Assembly: GCF_012277315.1 (NCBI RefSeq)
Contig: NZ_CP051157.1
Span: 496,001 to 560,000 of the forward strand
DNA from: Wolbachia endosymbiont of Ctenocephalides felis wCfeJ
Lineage (GTDB): Bacteria; Pseudomonadota; Alphaproteobacteria; Rickettsiales; Anaplasmataceae
Direction of reading: 5' to 3'
Length of the DNA: 64,000 nt
Made by a program: the position numbers and the translations under genes. The notes beneath the pieces were generated by a model. It was not told the origin of the DNA. It saw only the letters and a program-made list of their open reading frames with translations, and made no database searches. This document shows, in pieces, positions 44,435 to 52,955 of this stretch (position 1 is its first letter; each line of letters begins with the position of its first letter).

Positions 44435-45000
44435 TACGGAATTTAAAAGATTATCATAAGACTCCATATGAAGCGCAAGAAAAAGCTAGAGAAATAAAAG
44501 AGCAACTTGAGAAAAAATACAACATCAAAACTCTTCCGAAGAAATTATTGAATACTGCACACGATATAGGTTCTGGTCTAAAAAAAGGAATATCTGCTTT
44601 TGGAAAATACATGGATCCAGCAAGTAGAACTCGTGAATTATTAACAATTATAATAACAACCACTGTAGTTGCAATGGCAGCATTTGCATTTTTTCAGGGA
44701 CAGATTGGAGTTGGAGCAGCAGTTTCTATGATAGCTATTGCTGGAGTCATATGCCTTACTTTAACTTTAGGATTTAACGGCATTAAGAAGCTTTTTGGAG
44801 ATTCAACTGACAAAGTGAAGAACTTTGTTGACAATGATCAACGGAATTTAGGAAATGATTCTACAGACCTGGCAGCGAAAGAACAGCAAAGCCAATCGAA
44901 AGATACAGAGAGTCCAAACAGTAAAATGGATAATGTTCGTACAACTAGGCAGCACTGCCTAGAAAAGAATACACACCACGACTGTGGTATGTATTCTTAG
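44425..45000 (+). pseudogene. Membrane-protein gene beheaded by the IS element
   Basis: The frame is open from the IS right end and reads NLKDYHKTPYEAQEKAREIK, so the original start is gone. Two hydrophobic segments follow (LLTIIITTTVVAMAAFAFF and AAVSMIAIAGVICLTLTLGF), then a charged tail. It might still be translated from TTG 44548, but no ribosome site supports this. The last 12 codons lie in the porin terminator hairpin, so the end may be accidental. The family was not recognised. Confidence 0.6.
44965..44998 (-). terminator. Rho-independent terminator of the porin gene
   Basis: On the minus strand a 15-bp stem (AAGAATACATACCAC / GTGGTGTGTATTCTT, one G-U pair) with loop AGTC is followed by a short T run. 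It starts 7 bases after the porin stop. A second perfect hairpin, CTAGGCAG/CTGCCTAG (44946-44963), lies just beyond. Confidence 0.75.
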
Positions 45001-45004
45001 CTAA

Positions 45005-46993
45005 TTAGAAAGAAAACTTTACGCCAGTTAGAAAGAGTATTCCTTGGTTAGAAGGTGCTACCTCTTCATTTTTACTGCCTGCTTTTGGAATCTTATAACT
45101 ATCAGCTTGCTTTTCATCAGTCATAAAGTAATGAAGGGATACATAAGGAACAAATTTGCTCTTACTATAAACAGGAGAGAGTGCATATTGAACACCAAGT
45201 GCAAAATCATGAAGCTTATCTCCATCACTCATTTTACTACCAAAGTATGTTAAACTCGTGTAGAAGCTCTCATATTGATAGCCAGCACCTGCAGTCCAAT
45301 ACATAGTATTTTTATCATCTCCTACAAACTGATCTTTTAAGCCTGTAATTCTTACATAATCTGGATTATCCGTACCCCCATCAACTTTTTCCTTAATTTG
45401 CTCGTACTTACTACCGTATAACTGCTTAATATCTTTCGGCTGGCCAGATTTGCCTAAATATGCAAAAGAAGCTGCAAGTTTTACACCTTGATCTTCATCA
45501 ATCTTATAGTCAGTGCTTACACCCAAGTTAACACCCATCAGGTCATTGTACTCAACAAATTCCCGATAAAGATGCTTATCTTTATTTGGTTCTTTTGCTT
45601 TACCATACTCACCAACCACAGCAGCTTTAACTCTGATATTATGTTTGTTAAAGTCATATTCATATGATGCACCAGCACTTACTATGTGTTCATAATCTGG
45701 ACCGACATGCTTTAATATTTCCTGATATTTTACCTTATTTTCATCTTTAGGATCTTTGACAGGAACTATTTCTTTTACAATGGACAAACTACTATCATAA
45801 CGAGGTGAGTAGCTGACACTAAACCTTGCACCCATATAATTTGGTGAGTAGTAAGCAACTCTAAACGGCAGTGTAGTCATAACTTCTTTATGGTATTTCC
45901 CTGCCATGCGGAAAGAGAGCCTTTCACTTTCACTTGAGAAACTTTCAGTGTAAAGGCGCGGTGTTACGTAAAATGGAAAGCTTGCAGCACTTCCTTCTAA
46001 GTTTACTTTTCTAAACCAGTCACTATCTGCAGCTCCGTCAACAGTTGCAATTCTCGTTGCATCAAGCCTCATCAGAGCTTCAGGACCAAATTGATAACCA
46101 AGTTTCAAGTCACCGTATTTTGAGTTTAAAAATACGTGCGCACTTCTGCCTCTTGCCGCATTCACACCTTGTGAAGCCCCTTTACCCTCAGTAACTGGAA
46201 CATGAAATTGTACGTCAGCACCATAAAGAAGACCTAAATCTTCATTTTTATTTTCAGCTCTTAAGTGCAATATTGCATCTGCAATCATACCCATGTTTTC
46301 GCTATAATCACCGATATTTCCTATTCCTCCTGGAAATATCGGATTTGCTCCTTTAATTTTATCCTCAGTGGCATGATAATAATCTGCAGATTTGCCTGGC
46401 ATAACGCTATAGCGTTCATACTCATTGCTACTCGGTCCTGCTTTACCATAGCTTTGAGCATCAACGACACCACCGAAAGTTATTCTCAAACCACTCTTCC
46501 CTTGGTTAGTATCGATAATATCAACGCCACCAACTGAAACAACAGTGCTTGCCTTGCTTTTTTCCTCTGTATGTTGATTAGCAACTTTTACTTTTGTGAC
46601 TTTGGCTTCAGCTTTAACCTTTTTAGCTTTCGAACTTTTTAAATCACAATCCTTAGCTTTAGTTTTTGTTTTTTTCTCATGTGCTGGCTTTGCTTCCTCT
46701 TTCCTCTTCTTTCTCTTCTCGGCTAGCTCCTCTTTCTTTTTCTCGGCTGTTAGTTCCAGCTCCTTTTTTTTCTTAAGCTCTTCAGCTTTTTTCCTTGGAT
46801 CAGCATTACATATCCTGTCCATTTTCTCTTTCAGTCTTTTGTTTGATGTTTTCATAACTTCCATTTTTTCAGAAGTTGGTGTACTCTCTTGCTTTTTTAT
46901 ACCTTCGTTAGAAAAGTCAGCAGCAAAGCTACTGAAAGAACATAAAGTTAACAAAGAAGCTAGAGCAGTTCTAGTATAGGTAGATTTTTTCAT
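45005..46993 (-). CDS. Outer-membrane porin with Lys/Glu-rich N-terminal arm
   Basis: Predicted outer-membrane channel. The 662-residue protein has a signal peptide (about 1-24, ending SFA). Then comes an unusual arm (about 25-150) very rich in Lys and Glu (RKKAEELKKKKELELTAEKK). From about residue 168 (GLRITFGGVVDAQSYGK) a Gram-negative porin-type barrel follows, with alternating strands and repeated YxxGxxF-type motifs. It ends GILFLTGVKFSF, the terminal-Phe strand signal used by the BAM machinery. The family is the Rickettsiales porin-like group. A palindrome lies upstream and a clear terminator follows. Confidence 0.85.
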   Translation of the reverse strand: MKKSTYTRTALASLLTLCSFSSFAADFSNEGIKKQESTPTSEKMEVMKTSNKRLKEKMDRICNADPRKKAEELKKKKELELTAEKKKEELAEKRKKRKEEAKPAHEKKTKTKAKDCDLKSSKAKKVKAEAKVTKVKVANQHTEEKSKASTVVSVGGVDIIDTNQGKSGLRITFGGVVDAQSYGKAGPSSNEYERYSVMPGKSADYYHATEDKIKGANPIFPGGIGNIGDYSENMGMIADAILHLRAENKNEDLGLLYGADVQFHVPVTEGKGASQGVNAARGRSAHVFLNSKYGDLKLGYQFGPEALMRLDATRIATVDGAADSDWFRKVNLEGSAASFPFYVTPRLYTESFSSESERLSFRMAGKYHKEVMTTLPFRVAYYSPNYMGARFSVSYSPRYDSSLSIVKEIVPVKDPKDENKVKYQEILKHVGPDYEHIVSAGASYEYDFNKHNIRVKAAVVGEYGKAKEPNKDKHLYREFVEYNDLMGVNLGVSTDYKIDEDQGVKLAASFAYLGKSGQPKDIKQLYGSKYEQIKEKVDGGTDNPDYVRITGLKDQFVGDDKNTMYWTAGAGYQYESFYTSLTYFGSKMSDGDKLHDFALGVQYALSPVYSKSKFVPYVSLHYFMTDEKQADSYKIPKAGSKNEEVAPSNQGILFLTGVKFSF

Positions 46994-47050
46994 GAAGTGC
47001 CCCCAAAAAATTTCAAAATCATTATCTTAAATGTAAAATAGTACAAAAGT

Positions 47051-47064
47051 GTTGAACATTCAAC
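47051..47064. promoter_or_regulatory. Palindrome upstream of the porin gene
   Basis: GTTGAA-CA-TTCAAC is a perfect dyad 58 bases upstream of the porin start and close to a GATAAT-like -10 candidate on the minus strand. It could be an operator. It lies in the 338-base divergent gap between the porin and lipase genes; the middle of that gap shows nothing else. Confidence 0.35.
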
Positions 47065-47269
47065 TTAAAGCAACCTTATAGCTAAAACAAAAGCAAAATG
47101 CAATACCTCAAGAGCAACTTTTTTAATATGCCTAACATATATGTTAACTAAAACTTAGCGCAGAGGTCTTACTTATCTATATGTAAATAACTTCGTTACT
47201 TAATTTTTATGGAAGTGAAATTTTTCTGTGGCCAAGTGATATAATACTTTCTTGTTAAAAAATTAATTA

Positions 47270-47298
47270 TTGACAATGGCATTAACCTGTAGTATACT
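47270..47298 (+). promoter_or_regulatory. Sigma-70 promoter of the lipase gene
   Basis: Consensus TTGACA (47270-47275) and TATACT (47293-47298) are separated by exactly 17 bases, 34 bases before ATG 47332. It is one of the best promoters in the window and predicts strong, constitutive expression. Confidence 0.75.
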
Positions 47299-47331
47299 CT
47301 GAGTAATAATTTGCAATATATTGAGGTATTT

Positions 47332-48582
47332 ATGGATTTTAGCTTCTTGCGCAATTGGTTTGGTACTACAGACACCAGTGTAAGCAGTGTAAGTTTAAAG
47401 CCGAATGATATTAAGCAGTCAAGCTCTCCCTTAATAGATAGTAATAAATATAGTATAAACAATGTAGAAGAAGATGATGAGTTTGAAATCATTGAAGACT
47501 ATGAATTTATAAATCCTCGTGATCCAAATGAAATACATTCCTTACCTGATCAGACAAGCGAAAGTATTGTAGAAATTGCAGGGTTTAGTAAAGAGAAGCT
47601 GTTGGAGATGTGTGCTTTCTCTAAGATGACCTATGGTAATAATGATCCGATATTATCTGACAGAGGTTATAAAACTAAAGCTGATTTTATTGAAGAAGGT
47701 TACAATATTATTCCATTTTATTACAGCGGTGGAAAATGCGCTGGTTTTGTTTTTGCAAAAGATAGGGAGGTAACTATAGCCTATCGTGGTACTCAAGGCT
47801 TTAACGATGTGATAACCGATGTAAACGCATTTTTTACTACCTCAGAACTTTTACCTGAAGGCGGAAGAATTCACCGTGGCTTTTACAATGCATTTACAGA
47901 TTCATGGCCTAGTCTTTATGGTATCTTAAGATCTTATGCTGAAAAGCAAAGATCAGAAATTAAAGATTTTAAGATTAACCTCACAGGCCACAGTATGGGA
48001 GGAGCTGTTGCTAAAATAGCAGCTTTATGTTTCAACAAAACAGAAGAGGCTGAAGACCTTCATGTTGCAACTTTTGGTGATCCAAGAGTCTTTGATCTTA
48101 CTGCTAGTGAAACTTATAATGATGCTCTTCAAGAAAAAACTATTAGGGTAACTCAGCATAGACAAGATCCAGTGCCAGCAGTAGCACCTGGTTCATTTGG
48201 TTATGCTCATGTAGGTGCACAATTGAGAGTATCAGCACCGGAAGAATATGCTGTTCATAAAATAGACGGTTACCATGAAGCTATTAAAGCAATGGATAAA
48301 AATGATTTTCAATCGAACAACAGCGTGTCTCTTTTTTACTACCCTTCGAGAATGCTAAGCAAAATTAACTGTACGGTTCTAGGTAATGCTCAATATTATG
48401 CTGCTAACTTAGTAGGATATGCTTTCGGTCAATCAAACTTTTTTGAAGAAGTAAAAAGTGAGTATGAAAATTCTTCTCAAGCTAAACGGGGAGGAGGAAG
48501 TGAATTTAAAAATTCTTCTCAGATTAAGCAAGTAAATGTTCAACCACATAAGGATGATTTATCTGTTTCAATGGGTGGTTAA
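47332..48582 (+). CDS. Class 3 lipase-like alpha/beta hydrolase
   Basis: Predicted triacylglycerol lipase or phospholipase. ATG 47332 has GAGGT 7 bases upstream; an earlier TTG at 47311 would start within a few bases of the predicted transcript start and is rejected. The 416-residue protein has an acidic N-terminal leader (about 25-70, EEDDEFEIIEDYEF), then the Lipase_3 fold. Oxyanion region TIAYRGTQG, nucleophile elbow GHSMGG (Ser221), Asp in TFGDPRVFD and a candidate His in DGYHEAIKAM or FGYAHVG. No signal peptide is present, so export would need a leaderless system. It could be a host-directed lipolytic factor. Confidence 0.88.
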   Translation: MDFSFLRNWFGTTDTSVSSVSLKPNDIKQSSSPLIDSNKYSINNVEEDDEFEIIEDYEFINPRDPNEIHSLPDQTSESIVEIAGFSKEKLLEMCAFSKMTYGNNDPILSDRGYKTKADFIEEGYNIIPFYYSGGKCAGFVFAKDREVTIAYRGTQGFNDVITDVNAFFTTSELLPEGGRIHRGFYNAFTDSWPSLYGILRSYAEKQRSEIKDFKINLTGHSMGGAVAKIAALCFNKTEEAEDLHVATFGDPRVFDLTASETYNDALQEKTIRVTQHRQDPVPAVAPGSFGYAHVGAQLRVSAPEEYAVHKIDGYHEAIKAMDKNDFQSNNSVSLFYYPSRMLSKINCTVLGNAQYYAANLVGYAFGQSNFFEEVKSEYENSSQAKRGGGSEFKNSSQIKQVNVQPHKDDLSVSMGG

Positions 48583-48725
48583 CTTACTGCACTCACATTT
48601 AGATATTTTGTAAAAAAAATCCTTGAGCAATAGTATGGAGAGTTATGCTGCTTAAATAGTCAATTGACTTTTTTTTGCTGATATGTTAAAAGTTTTACAG
48701 TTTTTGCACTTGTGTGCAGAAATTT

Positions 48726-48802
48726 GGCGGGCGTAGCTCAGTTGGTAGAGCGTCAGTTTGTGGTACTGAATGTCGCCAGTTCGATCCTGGTCGCTCGCCC
48801 CA
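48726..48802 (+). tRNA. tRNA-His (anticodon GTG), CCA encoded
   Basis: An eight-pair acceptor GGCGGGCG/CGCTCGCC includes the encoded extra 5' G (-1) opposite C73, the tRNA-His identity mark. CCA follows at 48800-48802. Anticodon stem TCAGT/ACTGA with loop TTGTGGT, T arm GCCAGTTCGATCCTGGT. Confidence 0.93.
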
Positions 48803-48924
48803 ATAAATTTTTACTTTACAAAGTAAGCATTGAGTATACTTTTGTATGTTTGTTTAGAAGTTATTCGAAAACGTACTCTAGTTTTTTAGGTGGCTTCCAA
48901 ATTATACAAGACGATTTTGTAAAA

Positions 48925-49476
48925 TTAATGCACAATTGAGCTGATGAAAGCTGTGTTATCTTCTTGAAGCATTAAGTGTATGTTTTTTGCGACTTTTTCT
49001 ACTAGAGGGGTGATATTGTCCAAGTTTGAAAGCTTAGATAATACATAATCCGCTAGATCTCTTTGGTCATTAGGTCTGCCTATTCCGAATCTTAGGCGCC
49101 AATAATCGTTACCAATAAAACTGTCTATAGACTTAAGTCCATTATGTCCAGCAGAGCTGCCACCCTTCTTTATTTTTATTCTTCCAAGTTCTAGATCAGC
49201 ATCATCATGTATAACAATGATGTTATCTAATGAAAGTTTGTAAAAGTTTCGTATTTTTGCAACGGGAATGCCTGAGTTATTCATAAATGAATAAGGCTTT
49301 AACAATATAGTTTTATTTTCATTAATCATACCAGAGGTTATCAGGTAATCAGCTTTTTTAGAGAACGGCTGAAAATTCCAACACTTGCAAATTGCATCAA
49401 CAATGATAAAGCCAATATTGTGATAAGTTATCTCATATTGGCTACCTGGATTGCCAAGCCCAATTATCAAATGCAC
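48925..49476 (-). CDS. pth: Peptidyl-tRNA hydrolase
   Basis: Frees tRNA from peptidyl-tRNAs dropped by stalled ribosomes. The 183-residue protein has the family start IIGLGNPGSQYEITYHNIGF with catalytic His19, then SFMNNSG, IVIHDDADLELG (Asp) and GGSSAGHNGLKSI. Its length is typical. The ATG at 49474-49476 overlaps the stop of rplY, so the two are translationally coupled, the usual rplY-pth order in bacteria. Confidence 0.97.
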   Translation of the reverse strand: MHLIIGLGNPGSQYEITYHNIGFIIVDAICKCWNFQPFSKKADYLITSGMINENKTILLKPYSFMNNSGIPVAKIRNFYKLSLDNIIVIHDDADLELGRIKIKKGGSSAGHNGLKSIDSFIGNDYWRLRFGIGRPNDQRDLADYVLSKLSNLDNITPLVEKVAKNIHLMLQEDNTAFISSIVH

Positions 49477-50087
49477 TATTCCTCTGTTTCTGCTTGAGGC
49501 TCTTCAACGTCACTATCGGCAGCAGAAATTGTAACAACAGTGAAGTTTTCTTCCTCGTGTGCTGCAAGCTTAACTCCTTCTGGCAGTTTTACATCATTTA
49601 TGTGTATAGACTGGCCAATCATTTTACCAGATAAATCGACTTCTATAGCCTGAGGTATTTTATCAGGAGAACATTTAACAGTAATGGAGCGACATAAAAT
49701 GTTAAGCACTCCACCTAGCTTGATTCCCGGAGATTTACTTTCATTTATGAATGATAAAGGTATATCTATTTTGATTTCACTGCCTTTATCAACAAATTGA
49801 AAATCAACATGTTGTACAGTATCCTTCACCACATGCCATTGAATATCGCGAACAAGAGCATATTCTTTTTTACCTGAAATGTTCAATTCTATCACATGTG
49901 CAGCAAGGGAACCCAATTTATATTGTTTCGTGAATTCCTTTGAGAACAACGTTAAATTTACATTATCATGTCCTTTACCATATATAACTGCAGGTATATA
50001 TCCTTTCTTTCTCAGAGAATACATCGCTTTTGTTTTTGTTACATCACGTAATTCTGCATTAATTGTTACCATTTCTTGTTGCGCCAT
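49476..50087 (-). CDS. rplY: 50S ribosomal protein L25, CTC form
   Basis: Binds 5S rRNA in the large subunit. The 203-residue protein is the long TL5/CTC form: L25 domain (about 1-95; GYIPAVIYGKGHDN, HVDFQFV) and a C-terminal beta domain (about 96-185; GVKLAAHEEENFTVVTI), with an acidic tail EEPQAETEE. ATG 50087 is preceded by a GGAG-type site. It directly precedes pth with overlapping stop and start codons. Confidence 0.97.
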   Translation of the reverse strand: MAQQEMVTINAELRDVTKTKAMYSLRKKGYIPAVIYGKGHDNVNLTLFSKEFTKQYKLGSLAAHVIELNISGKKEYALVRDIQWHVVKDTVQHVDFQFVDKGSEIKIDIPLSFINESKSPGIKLGGVLNILCRSITVKCSPDKIPQAIEVDLSGKMIGQSIHINDVKLPEGVKLAAHEEENFTVVTISAADSDVEEPQAETEE

Positions 50088-50330
50088 CGGTTGCTCCTAC
50101 TCAACTAATCTTTTTAATATAACTTAGTATATAACATAAAAATATTTATTTCAAACTTCATTACTCGTATTACGTGTAGAAGATTTATTAAGGTACACGT
50201 GTTGCGTGTGAAAATATTGTTTAATTAATATAGCCTATTAATGATAAAACAAGATAGTTAAGCAAAGAGCATAACAATTTAATCATTGGGAATATAAAAT
50301 TATAATATATTAATTAACTAGAGGGTAAAA

Positions 50331-50540
50331 ATGTCAACAAATTGATTTCATGATTTTTTCGGTTCTAATGAATCGGTGATAGAACTATTAAAAAACTTCA
50401 ACAGATGGATGCTGAACAACTTCGAAAGCATTTAATGCGCTAAAAGAATTGGAAAAAGGTCAAATGCTAATCAAATACAAATTGCATTCAGCAGATGAGA
50501 AGCGTTGATGGCAAATCAGAAGATCGATGCTGAAAGGATA
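50331..50540 (+). pseudogene. Decayed short gene start
   Basis: After AGAGGGTAAAA an ATG (50331) opens a frame that stops after four codons (MSTN), then reads FHDFFGSNESVIELLKNF with further stops and shifts downstream (ALKELEKGQMLIKYKLH-like piece). This looks like a small gene in advanced decay. The family is not recognised. The stretch 50088-50330 shows nothing but AT-rich sequence. Confidence 0.35.
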
Positions 50541-50716
50541 ATGGCAACGGTTTCAAGAAAAATGTCAGTGATTGTATATAAAATTTCTCTCTAAAATTTT
50601 TTCCATTAAGTTACCCCAAAACTGCAAAAAATAGTGCTTTTGTTTTCATTTTATTTTGACAAAAAAAATTTGAAATATGTCCTTAAAAAGGCTCTTAAGC
50701 TAACGCCATTTGTGAA
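50541..50716. mobile_element. MITE-like element, copy C (diverged, longer)
   Basis: The left part TTTCAAGAAAAATGTCAGTGATTG matches copies A and B with changes. The right end GGCTCTTAAGCTAACGCC is close to theirs. The middle differs and contains AT-rich insertions, giving about 176 bp. No coding content. Confidence 0.5.
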
Positions 50717-50795
50717 CAGTTATTGCATAATTAACCTATGGTAATTAAGAGAAACACAAACTTGATTGACGTACCAAAATAAATATAAAAGCAGG

Positions 50796-51176
50796 CTACA
50801 CTTGGCAACTTTGCGGCAGAAAAAGCTTCTTAACATTACTGATAATAAAGTCTGTTATATTATTAGCTACTTCATCAAACTTGTCGTTTACGCTTTTACC
50901 GATTTCTTCAAAACACCCGTATAGAACTAAAGCAGTTACAGCTGCACATGCTGCAGTTACACCTGTTTTTGCGATGGTAATGAGTGATAGCCCACCCACA
51001 AGTATGGACACTAATCCAATAGCTAGATTTAGGATTTTACTTTGTATTACTTGTTGCATTGTTAGTTCTTGATCAGCTGATTTGCCTTTAAAAACATTCG
51101 ACATTGTTTTTAAAGCAATTTTTACCGCTATTGCTGCAACTGAAACCATAGTTAGCCCTATAGCTATTTTTGCCAA
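50796..51176 (-). CDS. Small hydrophobic membrane protein, unknown
   Basis: Not recognised. The 126-residue product has three hydrophobic stretches (about 3-22, IAIGLTMVSVAAIAVKIAL; about 50-70, LNLAIGLVSILVGGLSLITI; about 75-95, TAACAAVTALVLYG), then an amphipathic C-terminal helix (NDKFDEVANNITDFIISN) ending in a Cys. ATG 51176 is followed by MAKIAIG. It resembles in style, not clearly in sequence, the beheaded protein at 44425-45000. Such small membrane proteins are common lineage-specific genes in Wolbachia. Confidence 0.55.
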   Translation of the reverse strand: MAKIAIGLTMVSVAAIAVKIALKTMSNVFKGKSADQELTMQQVIQSKILNLAIGLVSILVGGLSLITIAKTGVTAACAAVTALVLYGCFEEIGKSVNDKFDEVANNITDFIISNVKKLFLPQSCQV

Positions 51177-51436
51177 GAAAAATAGAAGGTAACATCATTT
51201 GACAAGTAACTTACTGCTTACTGATTTAGATTGATTTTCATCATTAAACATTATACCCCCTTTCTGCTTATTAAGAATTTATTTATACATGCAATACAAA
51301 AGTAGTCAAGGTATGTTTTATATGAATAGAGTGTGTTAAAAGTTTTTTCATGTTATTCTTTAATTGGTTCGTTTAAAATTTTAGAAAGAGTTGTACGTAT
51401 TGTTTGGAACCTTTATAGTCAATTAGAGGGAATTGA

Positions 51437-52612
51437 GTGCAGGATGCAGTTTTAGTTTTACAAGATGGCAAATGCTTTTCAGGAAAGTCGATAGGTAAGA
51501 AAGGAAAGTGCATAGGTGAGATTTGTTTCACCACTAGTATGACTGGTTATCAGCATACTATAACAGACCCTTCTTTCGCTGATCAAATTATAATGTTCAC
51601 TTTTCCTCACATTGGTAACATTGGAATAAATAACACGGATAATGAGGGAAAGAAAGTTTTTGCAAGTGGTGTGATTATGCGTGAACTTTCCCCTATGTCT
51701 CATCCTTCTTCATATGTTAGTTTAAATGATTGGTTAGGGAGAAATAACGTAGTTGGAATATCAGGGGTTGATACTAGAGCCTTGACTAGACACTTAAGAA
51801 GGTATGGGCATCAAAATGGAATGATATATTCACTGGCCCAATCTTCAGTATGTAACACCGAAACCTATACTGATAGCATTATTCACTCGATAAAAAAACT
51901 GTCGGATGAATTGAACAAATATAAACCCATAAACGGAATGGAGATAACTAATACAGTCAGCTTAAGCAATGATGTTAATATGTCTCTTATAACCCAAGCA
52001 GTCAATACTGAAGTCCAGACTGTTGGAAAATATAAAGTTATAATAGTTGATTTTGGCGTAAAGTCTAGCATAGCTTCACGCTTAATGGAACTTGGCTGCA
52101 TAATTGAACTCATTAAGCCAGATAGAGGTTTCGCTCACAGGATATTAAGTATGTGTCCAGATGGCATAGTACTTTCAAATGGCCCTGGTGATCCGCAAGA
52201 AATAGGAAAAAGCGTGATTTTAGAAATAGATGTTATCGTAAAGTCTAAAATACCAATTCTCGGCATATGTATGGGTCATCAATTACTCGCGATCACTTTA
52301 GGGGCAAAAACTATTAAAATGGATGTTGGTCATCGAGGAAGTAACCATCCCGTTTATAATATAAATAGCGAGAAAGTTGAGATTACCAGCCAAAATCACG
52401 GTTTTGTTGTTGATCCATCTTTCCTACCAGAAAGTGTAGAGGTGACTCATATTTCTTTATTTGATAATAGTGTAGAGGGAATAATGATGAAGAACTACCC
52501 GGTCTTCTCTGTGCAATATCATCCGGAAGAAGCACCTGGTACACACGATTCACATTATTTGTTCAGGCACTTTGTTAGCAACATTGAGTTATATAAAGCA
52601 AAGTCCACATGA
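51437..52612 (+). CDS. carA: Carbamoyl-phosphate synthase, small (glutaminase) subunit
   Basis: Hydrolyses glutamine and passes ammonia to CarB for carbamoyl phosphate in pyrimidine synthesis. The 391-residue protein has the CPSase small-chain domain (about 1-180; DGKCFSGKSIGKKG, TSMTGYQHTITDPSF, GVDTRALTRHLRRYG) and a class I glutaminase (about 200-385) with nucleophile Cys in GICMGHQLLA and the His-Glu pair in YHPEEAPGTHDS. The start is GTG 51437. carB is not in the window. Confidence 0.96.
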   Translation: MQDAVLVLQDGKCFSGKSIGKKGKCIGEICFTTSMTGYQHTITDPSFADQIIMFTFPHIGNIGINNTDNEGKKVFASGVIMRELSPMSHPSSYVSLNDWLGRNNVVGISGVDTRALTRHLRRYGHQNGMIYSLAQSSVCNTETYTDSIIHSIKKLSDELNKYKPINGMEITNTVSLSNDVNMSLITQAVNTEVQTVGKYKVIIVDFGVKSSIASRLMELGCIIELIKPDRGFAHRILSMCPDGIVLSNGPGDPQEIGKSVILEIDVIVKSKIPILGICMGHQLLAITLGAKTIKMDVGHRGSNHPVYNINSEKVEITSQNHGFVVDPSFLPESVEVTHISLFDNSVEGIMMKNYPVFSVQYHPEEAPGTHDSHYLFRHFVSNIELYKAKST

Positions 52613-52718
52613 TTTTAATTATATAGGGTTTTACTGCTTGATTTTTTAGTTTTAGGCATTTATTATTAAATATGGTAAAAGATTAAGTTAAGATACTGGC
52701 TTCTTAACAAATTTTTGT

Positions 52719-52801
52719 GGAGGAGTGACCGAGTGGTTAAAGGTAACAGACTGTAAATCTGTCCGCGAAAGCGTACGTAGGTTCGAATCCTACCTCCTCC
52801 A
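52719..52801 (+). tRNA. tRNA-Tyr (anticodon GTA)
   Basis: Class II tRNA with acceptor GGAGGAG/CTCCTCC, anticodon stem ACAGA/TCTGT with loop CTGTAAA, long variable arm CCGCGAAAGCG and T arm GTAGGTTCGAATCCTAC. Discriminator A. First of a tRNA-tuf-tRNA group. Confidence 0.95.
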
Positions 52802-52805
52802 TTGT

Positions 52806-52877
52806 GCGGGTATAGCTTAATTGGTAGAGCTCTAGCCTTCCAAGCTAGTGGAGTGGGTTCGAATCCCACTATCCGCT
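52806..52877 (+). tRNA. tRNA-Gly (anticodon TCC)
   Basis: Acceptor GCGGGTA/TATCCGC, anticodon stem CTAGC/GCTAG with loop CTTCCAA, T arm GTGGGTTCGAATCCCAC. Discriminator T. It starts four bases after tRNA-Tyr, so both come from one transcript, probably with tuf. Confidence 0.95.
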
Positions 52878-52955
52878 CTTTTTTTTGTTGTATTTTTATA
52901 AAATCAACATATTATTTATTGATGTATTTGTATTTTAGGTAGAAAAGTTTAAATT

